Program-made: the position numbers and the translations under genes
Shown here: positions 52,335 through 60,848 of the stretch, piece after piece
How the letters are laid out: each line of letters starts with the position of its first letter
How positions within the stretch are numbered: position 1 is the first letter of the stretch
The notes under the pieces: model-generated
What the model was told of the DNA's origin: nothing
Seen by the model: only the letters and a program-made list of their open reading frames with translations
Database searches by the model: none
Source of the DNA: UBA2376 sp041389965
GTDB lineage: Bacteria > Myxococcota_A > Polyangia > Haliangiales > Haliangiaceae
Reading direction: 5' to 3'
Assembly (NCBI GenBank): GCA_041389965.1
Contig: JAWKQV010000002.1
Span: 992,001-1,056,000, forward strand
Length of the DNA stretch: 64,000 nt

Positions 52335-53077
52335 TGGCGCTGCAGAAGGCCACCATCTGGTTGCTGTCGTCGCCGGCGTCGCCCCGCCCGTCGATCGAGG
52401 TGATGTTCAACCCGACCGAGTACCAGATCACGCGCAACATGAGCTACGCGGAGATCGGCGTGCCCGGCCTGTCGATGCCGCTGCTGCAGTTCGTCCGGGG
52501 CGAGGCCCAGACGCTGCAGCTCGAGCTGTTCATCGACTCGAGCGATCGCAAGCAGCCGCCGCTCGGCGCCGGGCTCGCTGGCGGGCCGGTCGACCTGTCG
52601 ACCAACAGCGGGGCCGGCCTGTTCCCGGTGCCGGCCGACGAGTGGGCCGCGCTGGGCGCCAGCCCGCAGTGCGAGCACCGGCTCAAGGCGCTGCGGATGC
52701 TGGTGCAGATCGACAGCCACCTCCACGCCCCGCACGTGATCGGCTTCGTGTGGGGCGGCGCGCGCTTCCGCGGGGTGGTCACCAGCTACACCGAGAAGTT
52801 CACGCTGTTCGACGACAACGGCCACATCCAGCGGGCCCGGGTCACGCTGCAGGTCAAGAGCTTCATCGACGCCGAGACCCAGTACGGGCTGATCAACCCG
52901 CAGTCGCCCGACCGCACGAAGACCCACGTGGTCCGCGCCGGGGAGCGCCTCGACATGATCGCCGCGCAGGAGTACGGCGACCCCAACCACTGGCCGGTGA
53001 TCGCCGCCGCCAACGCGCTGACCCGACCCCGCGTGCTGGTGCCCGGCACGCTGCTCACCATCCCGCCGCTGGACTGA
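52334..53077 (+). CDS. LysM tube-baseplate adaptor (Afp7-like)
   Basis: A 247-aa protein. The N-terminal CIS tube-associated domain has IEVMFNPTEYQITRNMSYAE, TLQLELFIDSSD and a middle LRMLVQIDSHLHAPHVIGF, and GGARFRGVVTSYTEKFTLF. The C-terminal LysM domain is THVVRAGERLDMIAAQEYGD then PNHWPVIAAANA. Afp7-like proteins join the tube to the baseplate hub. Stop and start overlap with its predecessor. Confidence 0.9.
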   Translation: MALQKATIWLLSSPASPRPSIEVMFNPTEYQITRNMSYAEIGVPGLSMPLLQFVRGEAQTLQLELFIDSSDRKQPPLGAGLAGGPVDLSTNSGAGLFPVPADEWAALGASPQCEHRLKALRMLVQIDSHLHAPHVIGFVWGGARFRGVVTSYTEKFTLFDDNGHIQRARVTLQVKSFIDAETQYGLINPQSPDRTKTHVVRAGERLDMIAAQEYGDPNHWPVIAAANALTRPRVLVPGTLLTIPPLD

Positions 53078-53098
53078 CCCCAGGACCGACCCACCACC

Positions 53099-53293
53099 AT
53101 GCCCATCCAGATCGACCGCATGGACACCTCCATCGAGCTGACCGACCCCGCCCCGGCCAGCGGCGCGACACCGCCGCGCGAGCGCCGGGCGACGCCGGCC
53201 TCCGACGCCGCGGCCCGCGACGCTGTGCGCGACCTGGTCGGCGCGGTGATGTCCGAGGAGCTCGAGCACTTCTTGCGCAACCGGGGCATGTAG
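53099..53293 (+). CDS. DUF5908-like small eCIS protein
   Basis: A 64-aa protein (MPIQIDRMDTSIELTDPAPA) with an acidic C-terminal helix (SEELEHFLRNRGM). Position between the LysM adaptor and the hub, size, and N-terminal MPIxI match the DUF5908 family that occupies this slot in eCIS loci. Perhaps a chaperone or small baseplate part; the role is not established. Confidence 0.7.
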   Translation: MPIQIDRMDTSIELTDPAPASGATPPRERRATPASDAAARDAVRDLVGAVMSEELEHFLRNRGM

Positions 53294-53315
53294 CCCCAGG
53301 CACCAGCCCCACGCC

Positions 53316-53344
53316 GACCCGACCCGACCCGACCCGACCCGACC
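53316..53344 (+). repeat. GACCC tandem repeat touching a start codon
   Basis: Five perfect GACCC units (53316-53340) plus GACC run straight into the ATG at 53345. They occupy the whole site where a ribosome-binding sequence should be, and no SD-like motif is seen there. Slippage would move the upstream context by five bases at a time, so the repeat could modulate expression of the hub gene. Confidence 0.75.
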
Positions 53345-54811
53345 ATGACCTCCTTCGAGACCGCGCTGTACGCACCCCAGGTCCGCCTGATCGATCTCGC
53401 CACCGGCAAGATCATCGGCGCGACCCGCGGCAGCCCCACGGCGTCGGCGGCGATCGCCCCCGACGTGGTCAGCGCCAAGGTCACGCTCACCAACACCGGC
53501 GTCGGGCAGGTCCAGCTCACGCTCAACAACCAGCGCTTCATCGCCGGCATCAACCAGCCGCCGGTGTGGAAGTACAACGGCTTCCGCAAGCCGATCGATC
53601 GCGGCGCCGAGCTGGCCGACGGCCTGGGCGATCTCGGCTTCGGTCAGCTCATCCGGGTCGACTTCCGCTATGGCGACGGCACCTGGATCAAGATGATCGT
53701 GGCGCAGGTCAACGATCTGAAGTTCTCGTTCCCCGCCTCGGGCGGGGCCCAGGTGCAGGTGATCGGCGAGGACCTCTTGTGCCGGTTCAAGGTCAAGCCG
53801 AGCCAGGACCACCCGTACAGCAACAAGCAGGAAGAAGAGCTGGTCGACGCGTCGATCGCCCACGTCTTCGCCGGCGTCGGCGACCGCCCGGGCCTGGCGC
53901 CCGGCAGCGTCACCGCGGCGCAGCAGGGCCGCACTCAGCCGCTGCGCTCGGTGCGTCACCAGAAGGCCACCACCTACTTCCAGTTCATCACCGACCTGGC
54001 CGAGCGTCTGAACTTCGAGCTGTTCATGGAGTTCAAGGACGTGCGGGCGGCGCGCACCAGCGCGCGCACGGTCGACGTCGCCGGTGGGCCCGTCACGCTG
54101 GCGTCGGAGCTGCAGGTGCACTTCGAGCAGGCCCGGAGCCAGCGCGGGCCCCGCGGCGAGCGGCGGGCCGGCACCGACCTCGCGGGCGAGGACGAGCTGG
54201 CCGAGCTGCACTACCAGCTGCGGTGGGGCAAGAACCTGATCGAGTTCACGCCGACGTTCAAGGTCTACGACATGCCGACCCAGGCCGAGGCGTTCGGCAC
54301 CAACCACGGGGCGCGGGCGCGGTCGTCGCAGCGGCTGACGCCGACCGAGCTGACGTCGCTCATGACCGCCGAGCTGCCGGCGTCGGATAGCTACCCCGGC
54401 GTCACGCCGCGCCACGCGGTCGACGCCCGCCGCGACTACTTCGGCGACACCGGCGCCGGCGCCGAGAACAACCAGTCGACCGCCGGCAGCAACCTCGACG
54501 GGCCGCGCCTCAAGCTCAAGGCCGGCGCCGAGTTCCTGAAGAAGGTGCGCGAGTTCATGACCGCCGACGGCCAGACGCTGGGCCTGCCGCGGCTGCGGCC
54601 GGGCCAGTACCTCGACATCGTCGGGCTGCGCCCGCCGTTCGACGGCTACTACTACGTGACGCGCACGGTCCACTCGCTCGATTCGTCCGGCTACAAGACG
54701 CAGTTCACGGTGCGGCGGCCGGGGATGCTGCCGCCCGAGAACTACCTGCCGCCGCCCGCGGCGCCGCCGCCCGCGGCTGGCCCCGATGCCGGCGCCGGAG
54801 ATGCCCCATGA
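53345..54811 (+). CDS. Baseplate hub, gpD/VgrG-like (Afp8-like)
   Basis: A 488-aa protein of the phage late control D / VgrG N-terminal type: early TLTNTGVGQVQLTLNNQRFI, middle KFSFPASGGAQVQVIGEDLL, QKATTYFQFITDLAERLNFE, AELHYQLRWGKNLIEFTPTF, and a last beta domain RLRPGQYLDIVGL then YYYVTRTVHSLDSSGYKTQF. A Pro/Ala tail follows. Forms the trimeric hub that holds the spike. Start ATG 53345 abuts a GACCC repeat instead of a normal ribosome-binding site. The spike gene overlaps by four bases. Confidence 0.85.
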   Translation: MTSFETALYAPQVRLIDLATGKIIGATRGSPTASAAIAPDVVSAKVTLTNTGVGQVQLTLNNQRFIAGINQPPVWKYNGFRKPIDRGAELADGLGDLGFGQLIRVDFRYGDGTWIKMIVAQVNDLKFSFPASGGAQVQVIGEDLLCRFKVKPSQDHPYSNKQEEELVDASIAHVFAGVGDRPGLAPGSVTAAQQGRTQPLRSVRHQKATTYFQFITDLAERLNFELFMEFKDVRAARTSARTVDVAGGPVTLASELQVHFEQARSQRGPRGERRAGTDLAGEDELAELHYQLRWGKNLIEFTPTFKVYDMPTQAEAFGTNHGARARSSQRLTPTELTSLMTAELPASDSYPGVTPRHAVDARRDYFGDTGAGAENNQSTAGSNLDGPRLKLKAGAEFLKKVREFMTADGQTLGLPRLRPGQYLDIVGLRPPFDGYYYVTRTVHSLDSSGYKTQFTVRRPGMLPPENYLPPPAAPPPAAGPDAGAGDAP

Positions 54812-55425
54812 GCTTCGATGACGTGTTCAACCGGCTGACCGAGTTCACCGAGCGGTGGCAGCGTCAGCAACCTCAGCTGGGGCTGGCCTTCGCCGAGGTG
54901 GCCAGCGTCGACGACGACGGCTACACGCTGACCTACCTGTCGGGCAACCACGACGCGCCGTCGGCGCCGGCCCGGGTCGCGACCTTCATGGCTGGCGGCG
55001 GGCGCGGCGCGTACTTCATGCCCGAGGTCGGCGACGAGGTGGTGGTCGGCTTCGAGCTGGGCGATCTGAACCGGCCGGTCATCCTCGGCGCCTTGTGGAG
55101 TGACGTCGACACCCCGCCGACCACGGTCGATACCTCGGCGTCCAACAACATCCGGTCGATCGTGTCGCGCGATGGGCACCAGATCACCCTCGACGACACC
55201 CACGGCGCGGGCAAGGTGCAGATCAAGATCGCGGGCGAGCCGCCGACCGGCGGGTTCGAGATCACGATCGAGGCCGGCCCGTCGCCCAAGATCAACATCA
55301 AGACCACCGGGGTCATCACCACCAGCCGGATCGTCCTCGACGGGGTGCCGTGGTTCCACCAGCACGCCACCGGCACCGGGCCGTCGGGGCCGCCGCTGCC
55401 CGCGCCAGGAGCGTTGGTGCCATGA
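54808..55425 (+). CDS. Spike/baseplate V-like protein (gp5/VgrG-like)
   Basis: A 205-aa protein. OB-fold domain (FAEVASVDDDGYTLTYLSGN, then FMPEVGDEVVVGFELGDLNR and PVILGALW, the gp5/Afp8 hallmark), followed by a beta-helical spike (IRSIVSRDGHQITLDDTHGA, INIKTTGVITTSRIVLDG) with a final HQHATGTGPSGPPLPAPG tail. The spike pierces the target. Overlaps the gp25 gene by four bases. Confidence 0.9.
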   Translation: MSFDDVFNRLTEFTERWQRQQPQLGLAFAEVASVDDDGYTLTYLSGNHDAPSAPARVATFMAGGGRGAYFMPEVGDEVVVGFELGDLNRPVILGALWSDVDTPPTTVDTSASNNIRSIVSRDGHQITLDDTHGAGKVQIKIAGEPPTGGFEITIEAGPSPKINIKTTGVITTSRIVLDGVPWFHQHATGTGPSGPPLPAPGALVP

Positions 55426-55829
55426 CCGCGCCCGCCAAGCCACGGGCCCACCTCGGCGTCGGCTGGGCCTTCCCGGTCCGCCCGGTCGCCGGCCGGCTGA
55501 CCTACGCGCGCTACGAGGACGACGTCGAGCAGGCGATCGGGATCATCCTCGAGACCACCCGGCGCGAGCGGGTGATGCGCCCGGCGTTCGGCACCGACCT
55601 GCGCAACTTCGTGTTCGACGCCAACAGCCCGAACACCCACCGCGCCATCGAGCACGAGGTCGAGGGCGCGCTGCGCCAGTGGGAGCCGCGCATCGACGTC
55701 CAGCGGGTGCGCGCGTTCGGGCGCGAGGCCGAGCCCAACCTGGTGATGATCGAGATCGACTACGTGGTCCGCCGCAACAACTCGTCGGTGAACCTGGTCT
55801 ACCCGTTCTACCTGCGCGAGGGAGTGTAG
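55422..55829 (+). CDS. GPW/gp25 baseplate wedge protein
   Basis: A 135-aa protein with the standard family frame: LGVGWAFPVRPVAGRLTYAR, ILETTRRERVMRPAFGTDLR (the ERxxRPxFG motif), then ALRQWEPRIDVQRVRA and YVVRRNNSSVNLVYPFYL. In T4 and Afp it nucleates sheath assembly on the wedge. Baseplate J follows one base later. Confidence 0.95.
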   Translation: MTAPAKPRAHLGVGWAFPVRPVAGRLTYARYEDDVEQAIGIILETTRRERVMRPAFGTDLRNFVFDANSPNTHRAIEHEVEGALRQWEPRIDVQRVRAFGREAEPNLVMIEIDYVVRRNNSSVNLVYPFYLREGV

Positions 55830-55830
55830 C

Positions 55831-58062
55831 GTGCCGATCGAATCGCCCCGCCTCGACGACCTGAGCTTCACCACCGTGGTCGACGTGCTGCGCCGGCAGA
55901 TCCCGGCGTTCACGCCCGAGTGGACCGATCACAACGAGTCCGATCCTGGCATCACGCTCATCCAGCTGTTCGGCTACCTGACCGAGCAGATCGGCTACCG
56001 GCTCAACCGGCTGCCCGACAAGGCCTACGTCGAGCTGCTGAAGCTGGTGGGCGTGCGCCTGCGGCCGGCCGAGCCGGCCCGCACGTTCCTGGCGTTCTAC
56101 CTGGCCAAGGCCGAGAAGGCGGTCGCGTTCGAGCTGCGCGAGGGCAGCCGGGTCACCGCCAAGTCCAAGGCGCAGCCGCCGCCGACCTTCGAGACCACCC
56201 AGGCGATCGACGGCGTGCCGGCCCAGGCGGTGGCGCTGATCTCGACCCGCTCCGACGACCTGACCAAGCTGACCCTGGCCGAGACCGCCGCCGAGGCGGC
56301 CGCCGCTGGCGACCAGGTGCCGCCGCGGATGTCGCTGGCGTGGGACGGCCGGCAGCCCAAGCTCAAGGACTGGCCGGAGACGCCGGTGCGGCTGTGGGCG
56401 CGCCCCAGCGAGGCGCCGCACCGGACGCTGTGGCTCGGGCTGGCGTTCAACCCGTTGCCGTCGGCCGGGTTCGTCGGGCAGCGGGTCACGCTGACGGTCC
56501 AGCTCGACGACGACGAGCTGCCCGACGGGCGCGCGCTGGCCGACTGCACCCAGGACAGCGACCTGCTGGCCGAGACCATCGCGCCGCCGATGCAGATCAC
56601 GTTCTACCAGCCGGCGCAGCCGGGCCAGAGCGCCGGCACGTGGCAGCCGCTGCGGGTGCTGGCCGACAGCACCAACGGGCTGACCCGGTCGGGGCAGCTG
56701 CGCTTCGACGTGCCGCTGACGATCGGGCCGGTGCCCGACGGCGAGTGGCAGCCGCTGGGGACCAAGCCGCACCCGCTGGTGGGCGCGATCAAGACGCCGG
56801 TCGCGGGCACGCCCAGCCTGGTGCCGGTGTCGGGCTGGCTGGGCTTCCACTTCGCCGACCAGCCCGATCGGTTCGCGCTGCGGGCGGTGACGTTCAACGG
56901 CGCGCCGGCGGTGGCGGCCATCACCGCGGCCAACGAGCTGGTGGGGCGCGGCACCAACCGCTCGGACCAGGTCGTGCGCCTGGGCCACGGCGACGTCCTG
57001 GCCGGCTCGCTCGAGCTGGTGGTGGAGGACGTGCCGCGGCCGGCCTACCTGCGCTGGACCCAGGTCGACGACTTCGACACCGCGGGGCCGGACGACCTGG
57101 TGTACGTGCTGGATCCCGAGGCGGGCCTGGTCTACTTCGGTGATGGAGTGCGCGGGCGGGTGCCCGGCCTCGACGCGCGCATCGTCGCGGTGCGCTACCG
57201 CCACGGCGGCGGCGCCGCCAGCGAGGTGGGGCTCAACACGGTGACCCAGGGCGAGAACCTGCCGGTGGCGGTGGCCGACGTCACCAACCCGGTGCCGGCG
57301 CGGGGCGGCCGCGACGCCGAGACGCTCGACCAGGCCAAGGCCCGCGCGCCGCGCGAGCTGCGCACGATGGGCCGGGCGGTGACCGCCGACGACTACGCGT
57401 TCCTGGCGACCCAGGCGCCGGGGGTGCGGGTGGCGCGCACCGTGGTGATCCCGCTGCGGCGGCCGTACGCCGCCGAGGGCCTGGCCCGGGCCGGCGTCGA
57501 CGTGGCGCGCGTCGCCCCGGGCGCGCTGTCGGTGGTGGTCGTGCCCGACGGCGCCGGCCCGTACCTGGCACCGACCGAGTCGATGCTGCGCACGGTGTGC
57601 AAGCACCTCGACCGCTACCGGCTGGTCACCACCGAGCTGTACGTCACGGCGCCGCAGTACGTGCGCGTGTTCGACGTGACCGTGACGGTGCTGCCGCAGC
57701 CGGGCGTGACCAAGACCCAGCTGCGCGAGGCCATCGCGGCGCGCCTCGAGCAGTACCTGCACGTCCTGACCGGCGGCCCCGACGGCACCGGGTACCCGTT
57801 CGGCAGCACGCTGTACCAGGCGGAGCTGGTGGCCCAGGTGTTCCGGGTGCCCGGGGTCGACCGGGTCGAGGACCTGACCGCGCGCTACCAGGGCAGCGAT
57901 CCCACGGCGACGCCGCCCATGACGTGGCGCGACGAGCGCCAGGTCGCGCGCAACCTGGTGGCGTGCCCGGCCGGCCCGCTCGACGACGAGCGGGTCGAGC
58001 TGTTCCCCGACGAGACCGTGTGCTTCGACACCTCCACCCTGAACGTGATCATCCCGGCATGA
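55831..58062 (+). CDS. Baseplate J-like wedge protein (Afp11-like)
   Basis: A 743-aa wedge protein (GTG start). The N terminus has the family sequence IPAFTPEWTDHNESDPGITL then IQLFGYLTEQIGYRLNRLPD. The central region has YLRWTQVDDFDTAGPDDLVY, YFGDGVRGRVPG and AVRYRHGGG. The C-terminal part carries the RTMGRAVTADDYAFLATQAP and VFRVPGVDRVEDL signatures. Longer than phage gpJ and typical for Afp11. Overlaps the tail-I fusion by four bases. Confidence 0.9.
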   Translation: MPIESPRLDDLSFTTVVDVLRRQIPAFTPEWTDHNESDPGITLIQLFGYLTEQIGYRLNRLPDKAYVELLKLVGVRLRPAEPARTFLAFYLAKAEKAVAFELREGSRVTAKSKAQPPPTFETTQAIDGVPAQAVALISTRSDDLTKLTLAETAAEAAAAGDQVPPRMSLAWDGRQPKLKDWPETPVRLWARPSEAPHRTLWLGLAFNPLPSAGFVGQRVTLTVQLDDDELPDGRALADCTQDSDLLAETIAPPMQITFYQPAQPGQSAGTWQPLRVLADSTNGLTRSGQLRFDVPLTIGPVPDGEWQPLGTKPHPLVGAIKTPVAGTPSLVPVSGWLGFHFADQPDRFALRAVTFNGAPAVAAITAANELVGRGTNRSDQVVRLGHGDVLAGSLELVVEDVPRPAYLRWTQVDDFDTAGPDDLVYVLDPEAGLVYFGDGVRGRVPGLDARIVAVRYRHGGGAASEVGLNTVTQGENLPVAVADVTNPVPARGGRDAETLDQAKARAPRELRTMGRAVTADDYAFLATQAPGVRVARTVVIPLRRPYAAEGLARAGVDVARVAPGALSVVVVPDGAGPYLAPTESMLRTVCKHLDRYRLVTTELYVTAPQYVRVFDVTVTVLPQPGVTKTQLREAIAARLEQYLHVLTGGPDGTGYPFGSTLYQAELVAQVFRVPGVDRVEDLTARYQGSDPTATPPMTWRDERQVARNLVACPAGPLDDERVELFPDETVCFDTSTLNVIIPA

Positions 58063-60827
58063 CGTCGATCTTCTCCGACGGCGCGGTGCACCCCGGGCGC
58101 GATCCCAACGACGCCTGGTGGATCGTCGTGCGCCGGCCCGACGACTGGGGCGTGGATCCGCGGCCCGACGCCACCCGCTACGATCCGTCGCGGATGGTGC
58201 TGGAGCTGGCGCCCCGGCCGCTGGTCGGCGGCGGCGGCGCGGCCACGGTGACCACGGTCGACGGCACGCGCTACACGGTCGATCCGATCGGGTGTCACGT
58301 CGTGGTGCAGCTGCCGTGCGACCTGCCGGCCGCGCCGCTGCGGGAGGTCGGTGGGCCGGGGCGCGAGGTCGGTCGCCTGGGCCGGCCGGTGGCGATCGCC
58401 AGCGACGAGCGCGGCTGGCTGTACGTGGTCGAGGCCGACAACCACCGGGTGACCGTGCTCGAGGTCGTCGACGGGCGCGGCCGCGTGGTAGTGACCTTGG
58501 GCGCGGTCGACGGCTGGGGCCGGCCGATCGCCGGCGACGGCCCGGGCGCGCTGCGCGATCCGGTGGCGGTCGCGGTGGGCGGCGGCCGGATCTTCGTCGG
58601 GCAACAGGCCGGCTGGGTCCAGGCCTACGATCGCGCGTTCCGCACCGGCCCCCGGTTCGCGGCGCGTCGGCCCGGCGCCGCGTTGGCGCCGCTGGTCGCG
58701 GTGGCGGCTGACGCCGGCGGGCGGCTCGTGGCGGTGGACGCCGCGGGCGCGGTGCTGCGCTTCGCGTGCGACGGCGCGTTCGTCGACGAGGTGGGCTGGG
58801 CCGATGTGCCGGCCAGCCTGGCGGGGCTAGCCGGCCTGGCGCGCTACGAGCTCGAGGGCACGCGCGTCGTCGGGCCGATCGACGGCGGCCGCGATGGGCT
58901 GGCCTGGCACCAGATCGCCGTCGACGCCGAGCTGCCCCCCGGGACCTCGATCGAGGTCCAGACCTGGTGCGCCGACGCCATCGCCGCGGCGCCGCCCGCG
59001 CTGGGCACGGTGCCGACCTTGCCCGAGCTGCGCTTGCCCCCGGAGGCCACCCCGTGGGCGCCCGAGGCGCCGGTGCCGGTGCCGACCGTCGACGAACCCC
59101 GGCGCGGCGAGTCGACCCGGCTGGTCCACGCCGACGTCGCGACCTGGACCCGCTGGCGCGGCGGGCCGTACCGGCGCGGCGCCGCCTGGGCCCTGGCTGG
59201 CACCGGGCCGAACGCCAGCGCCGGCTTCACGACGTCGCTGGCGGACGCGCGGCGCCTGCGGGTCGGCGACGAGCTCGAGCTGACCGCCCGCGGGCTGCCG
59301 CCGGTGGTGGCCGCGGTCACCGCCATCGCGCCGTCGGAGCTGGCGGTGATCGCCAGCGGCGACGTCGGCGTGCTCTACGGCGCGGGCGCGACGGTGCGCT
59401 TGCGCGAGCGGGCCGGTCGGGCCCAGGACGAGCCGGTGCTGACCACGCTGGCGGCGGGTGAAGCGATCGACCTGACCGGCATCACCGTCGACGGCGGCGG
59501 CGGCGACGTGGTGGTGGCCCACCGGGTGGCGGCCCTGCTGCGGCGCGGCGACCTGATCGTCGTCGCGGGCGGCGGGGCCACCGCGCTGGTGAAGATCGAC
59601 GAGGTGGCGGCGGCGCCGCGGGCGGTGACGCTGGCCGCGCCGGTCGCCGGCGACTACCGCGACGCGACCCTGCGGCTGGTGGCGACGGTGGATCGCCTGG
59701 TGTGCGAGGACGGGGCGGCCTGGGGCGCGGGCTTCCCGCCGGCCAGCCGGCTCGACGTGGTGGCCCGGGTCGCCGGCGTCGACGTCCACCAGGCGCTCGA
59801 GGTGGCGTGGTCGGAGCCCGACACCGCGACGGTGTGGACCACCGCGCCGGCCTCGCCCGACTGGATCACGCTGGGCATCGCCGACGAGCCGGCCGCGACC
59901 GACCGCGGGCGCTACCTGTGGATCAAGCTGCGGCTGCGCGGCGCCCGGCGCGATCCCGCCGATAGCGCGGCGTTCGCGACGCCGACGATCCGCGCGCTGC
60001 GCGCGGTGGCGCCCCGGCTGTCGTACCTGAGCTACCTGCCGGCGGTGTTTGGCCGCCGCGACGCCGACACCCCGACCGGCGCGACCTACCTCGAGCGCTT
60101 CCTGGCGATGTTCGAGGGGCGCTTGACCCGGGTCGAGGAGCGGTTCGAGCTGGTGGCGCGCCTGCTCAACCCGTTCGCCGCCGACGACGAGTGGCTGGCG
60201 TTCGTCGCCAGCTGGTTCGAGCTGGTGCTCGATCCGCGCTGGCCGCGCCGGCGGCGGGCGGCGTTGCTGGCGCAGATCGTCGAGCTGTACCGGCTGCGCG
60301 GCACCCGGGCCGGGTTGGTGCGCACCGTCGCGGCGTTCACCGGCCATGAGCCGGCGCTGATCGAGGGCTTCCAGATCCGCCCGCGGGCGGGGATGGTGTT
60401 GGGCTGCGCCGGCGTCCTGGGGTGTGCGCCGCTGGGCGGGCTCGACGTCGACGGTGCGGCCACCGAGCAGCTGCTCGCGGCCTACGCGCACCGACTCGAG
60501 CTGGTGGTGTTCGTCGACGACGACTGCGACCTGGCCGCGGCCACGTCCGGCGTCGCCGCCCTGGTCGACGCCATCAAGCCGGCCCACGTCGACGTGACCC
60601 TGCGGGTCACCACCCGGGCCAGCCGCATCGGCCTCGAGTCGACCATCGGCCTCGACTTCGTGCTCACCGATCGGACCGCGCCGGCGGCCCCGGTGGGCGG
60701 CTCCTCGGCGCAGGGCTTCCCCGCGCCCATCCTGGGCGTCGACGCCCGGCTCGCGCCCCGCGCGGCCGGCCCCGGCGCCGCGGCGTCGGCGGACGCCCCC
60801 ACCATCGGCGACTTCTCGCTCCGGTAA
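58059..60827 (+). CDS. NHL-type propeller fused to tail protein I domain
   Basis: A 922-aa protein from ATG 58059. The N-terminal part (about 100-280) contains NHL-like blades: LGRPVAIASDERGWLYVVEA then DNHRVTVLEVVD, RDPVAVAVGGGRIFVGQQAG, APLVAVAADAGGRLVAVDAA. A long beta-rich middle follows. The C-terminal 290 residues show the tail protein I (Afp12-like) fold: YLPAVFGRRDADTPTGATYL, ERFLAMFEGRLTRVEERFEL, RRRALLAQIVELYRLRGTR (approximate), VAAFTGHEPALIEGF. Afp12 links wedges in the baseplate. The propeller addition suggests an outward-facing, perhaps ligand-binding, baseplate face. Confidence 0.8.
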   Translation: MTSIFSDGAVHPGRDPNDAWWIVVRRPDDWGVDPRPDATRYDPSRMVLELAPRPLVGGGGAATVTTVDGTRYTVDPIGCHVVVQLPCDLPAAPLREVGGPGREVGRLGRPVAIASDERGWLYVVEADNHRVTVLEVVDGRGRVVVTLGAVDGWGRPIAGDGPGALRDPVAVAVGGGRIFVGQQAGWVQAYDRAFRTGPRFAARRPGAALAPLVAVAADAGGRLVAVDAAGAVLRFACDGAFVDEVGWADVPASLAGLAGLARYELEGTRVVGPIDGGRDGLAWHQIAVDAELPPGTSIEVQTWCADAIAAAPPALGTVPTLPELRLPPEATPWAPEAPVPVPTVDEPRRGESTRLVHADVATWTRWRGGPYRRGAAWALAGTGPNASAGFTTSLADARRLRVGDELELTARGLPPVVAAVTAIAPSELAVIASGDVGVLYGAGATVRLRERAGRAQDEPVLTTLAAGEAIDLTGITVDGGGGDVVVAHRVAALLRRGDLIVVAGGGATALVKIDEVAAAPRAVTLAAPVAGDYRDATLRLVATVDRLVCEDGAAWGAGFPPASRLDVVARVAGVDVHQALEVAWSEPDTATVWTTAPASPDWITLGIADEPAATDRGRYLWIKLRLRGARRDPADSAAFATPTIRALRAVAPRLSYLSYLPAVFGRRDADTPTGATYLERFLAMFEGRLTRVEERFELVARLLNPFAADDEWLAFVASWFELVLDPRWPRRRRAALLAQIVELYRLRGTRAGLVRTVAAFTGHEPALIEGFQIRPRAGMVLGCAGVLGCAPLGGLDVDGAATEQLLAAYAHRLELVVFVDDDCDLAAATSGVAALVDAIKPAHVDVTLRVTTRASRIGLESTIGLDFVLTDRTAPAAPVGGSSAQGFPAPILGVDARLAPRAAGPGAAASADAPTIGDFSLR

Positions 60828-60848
60828 CGGCTAGGCAAAGGCGGATCC

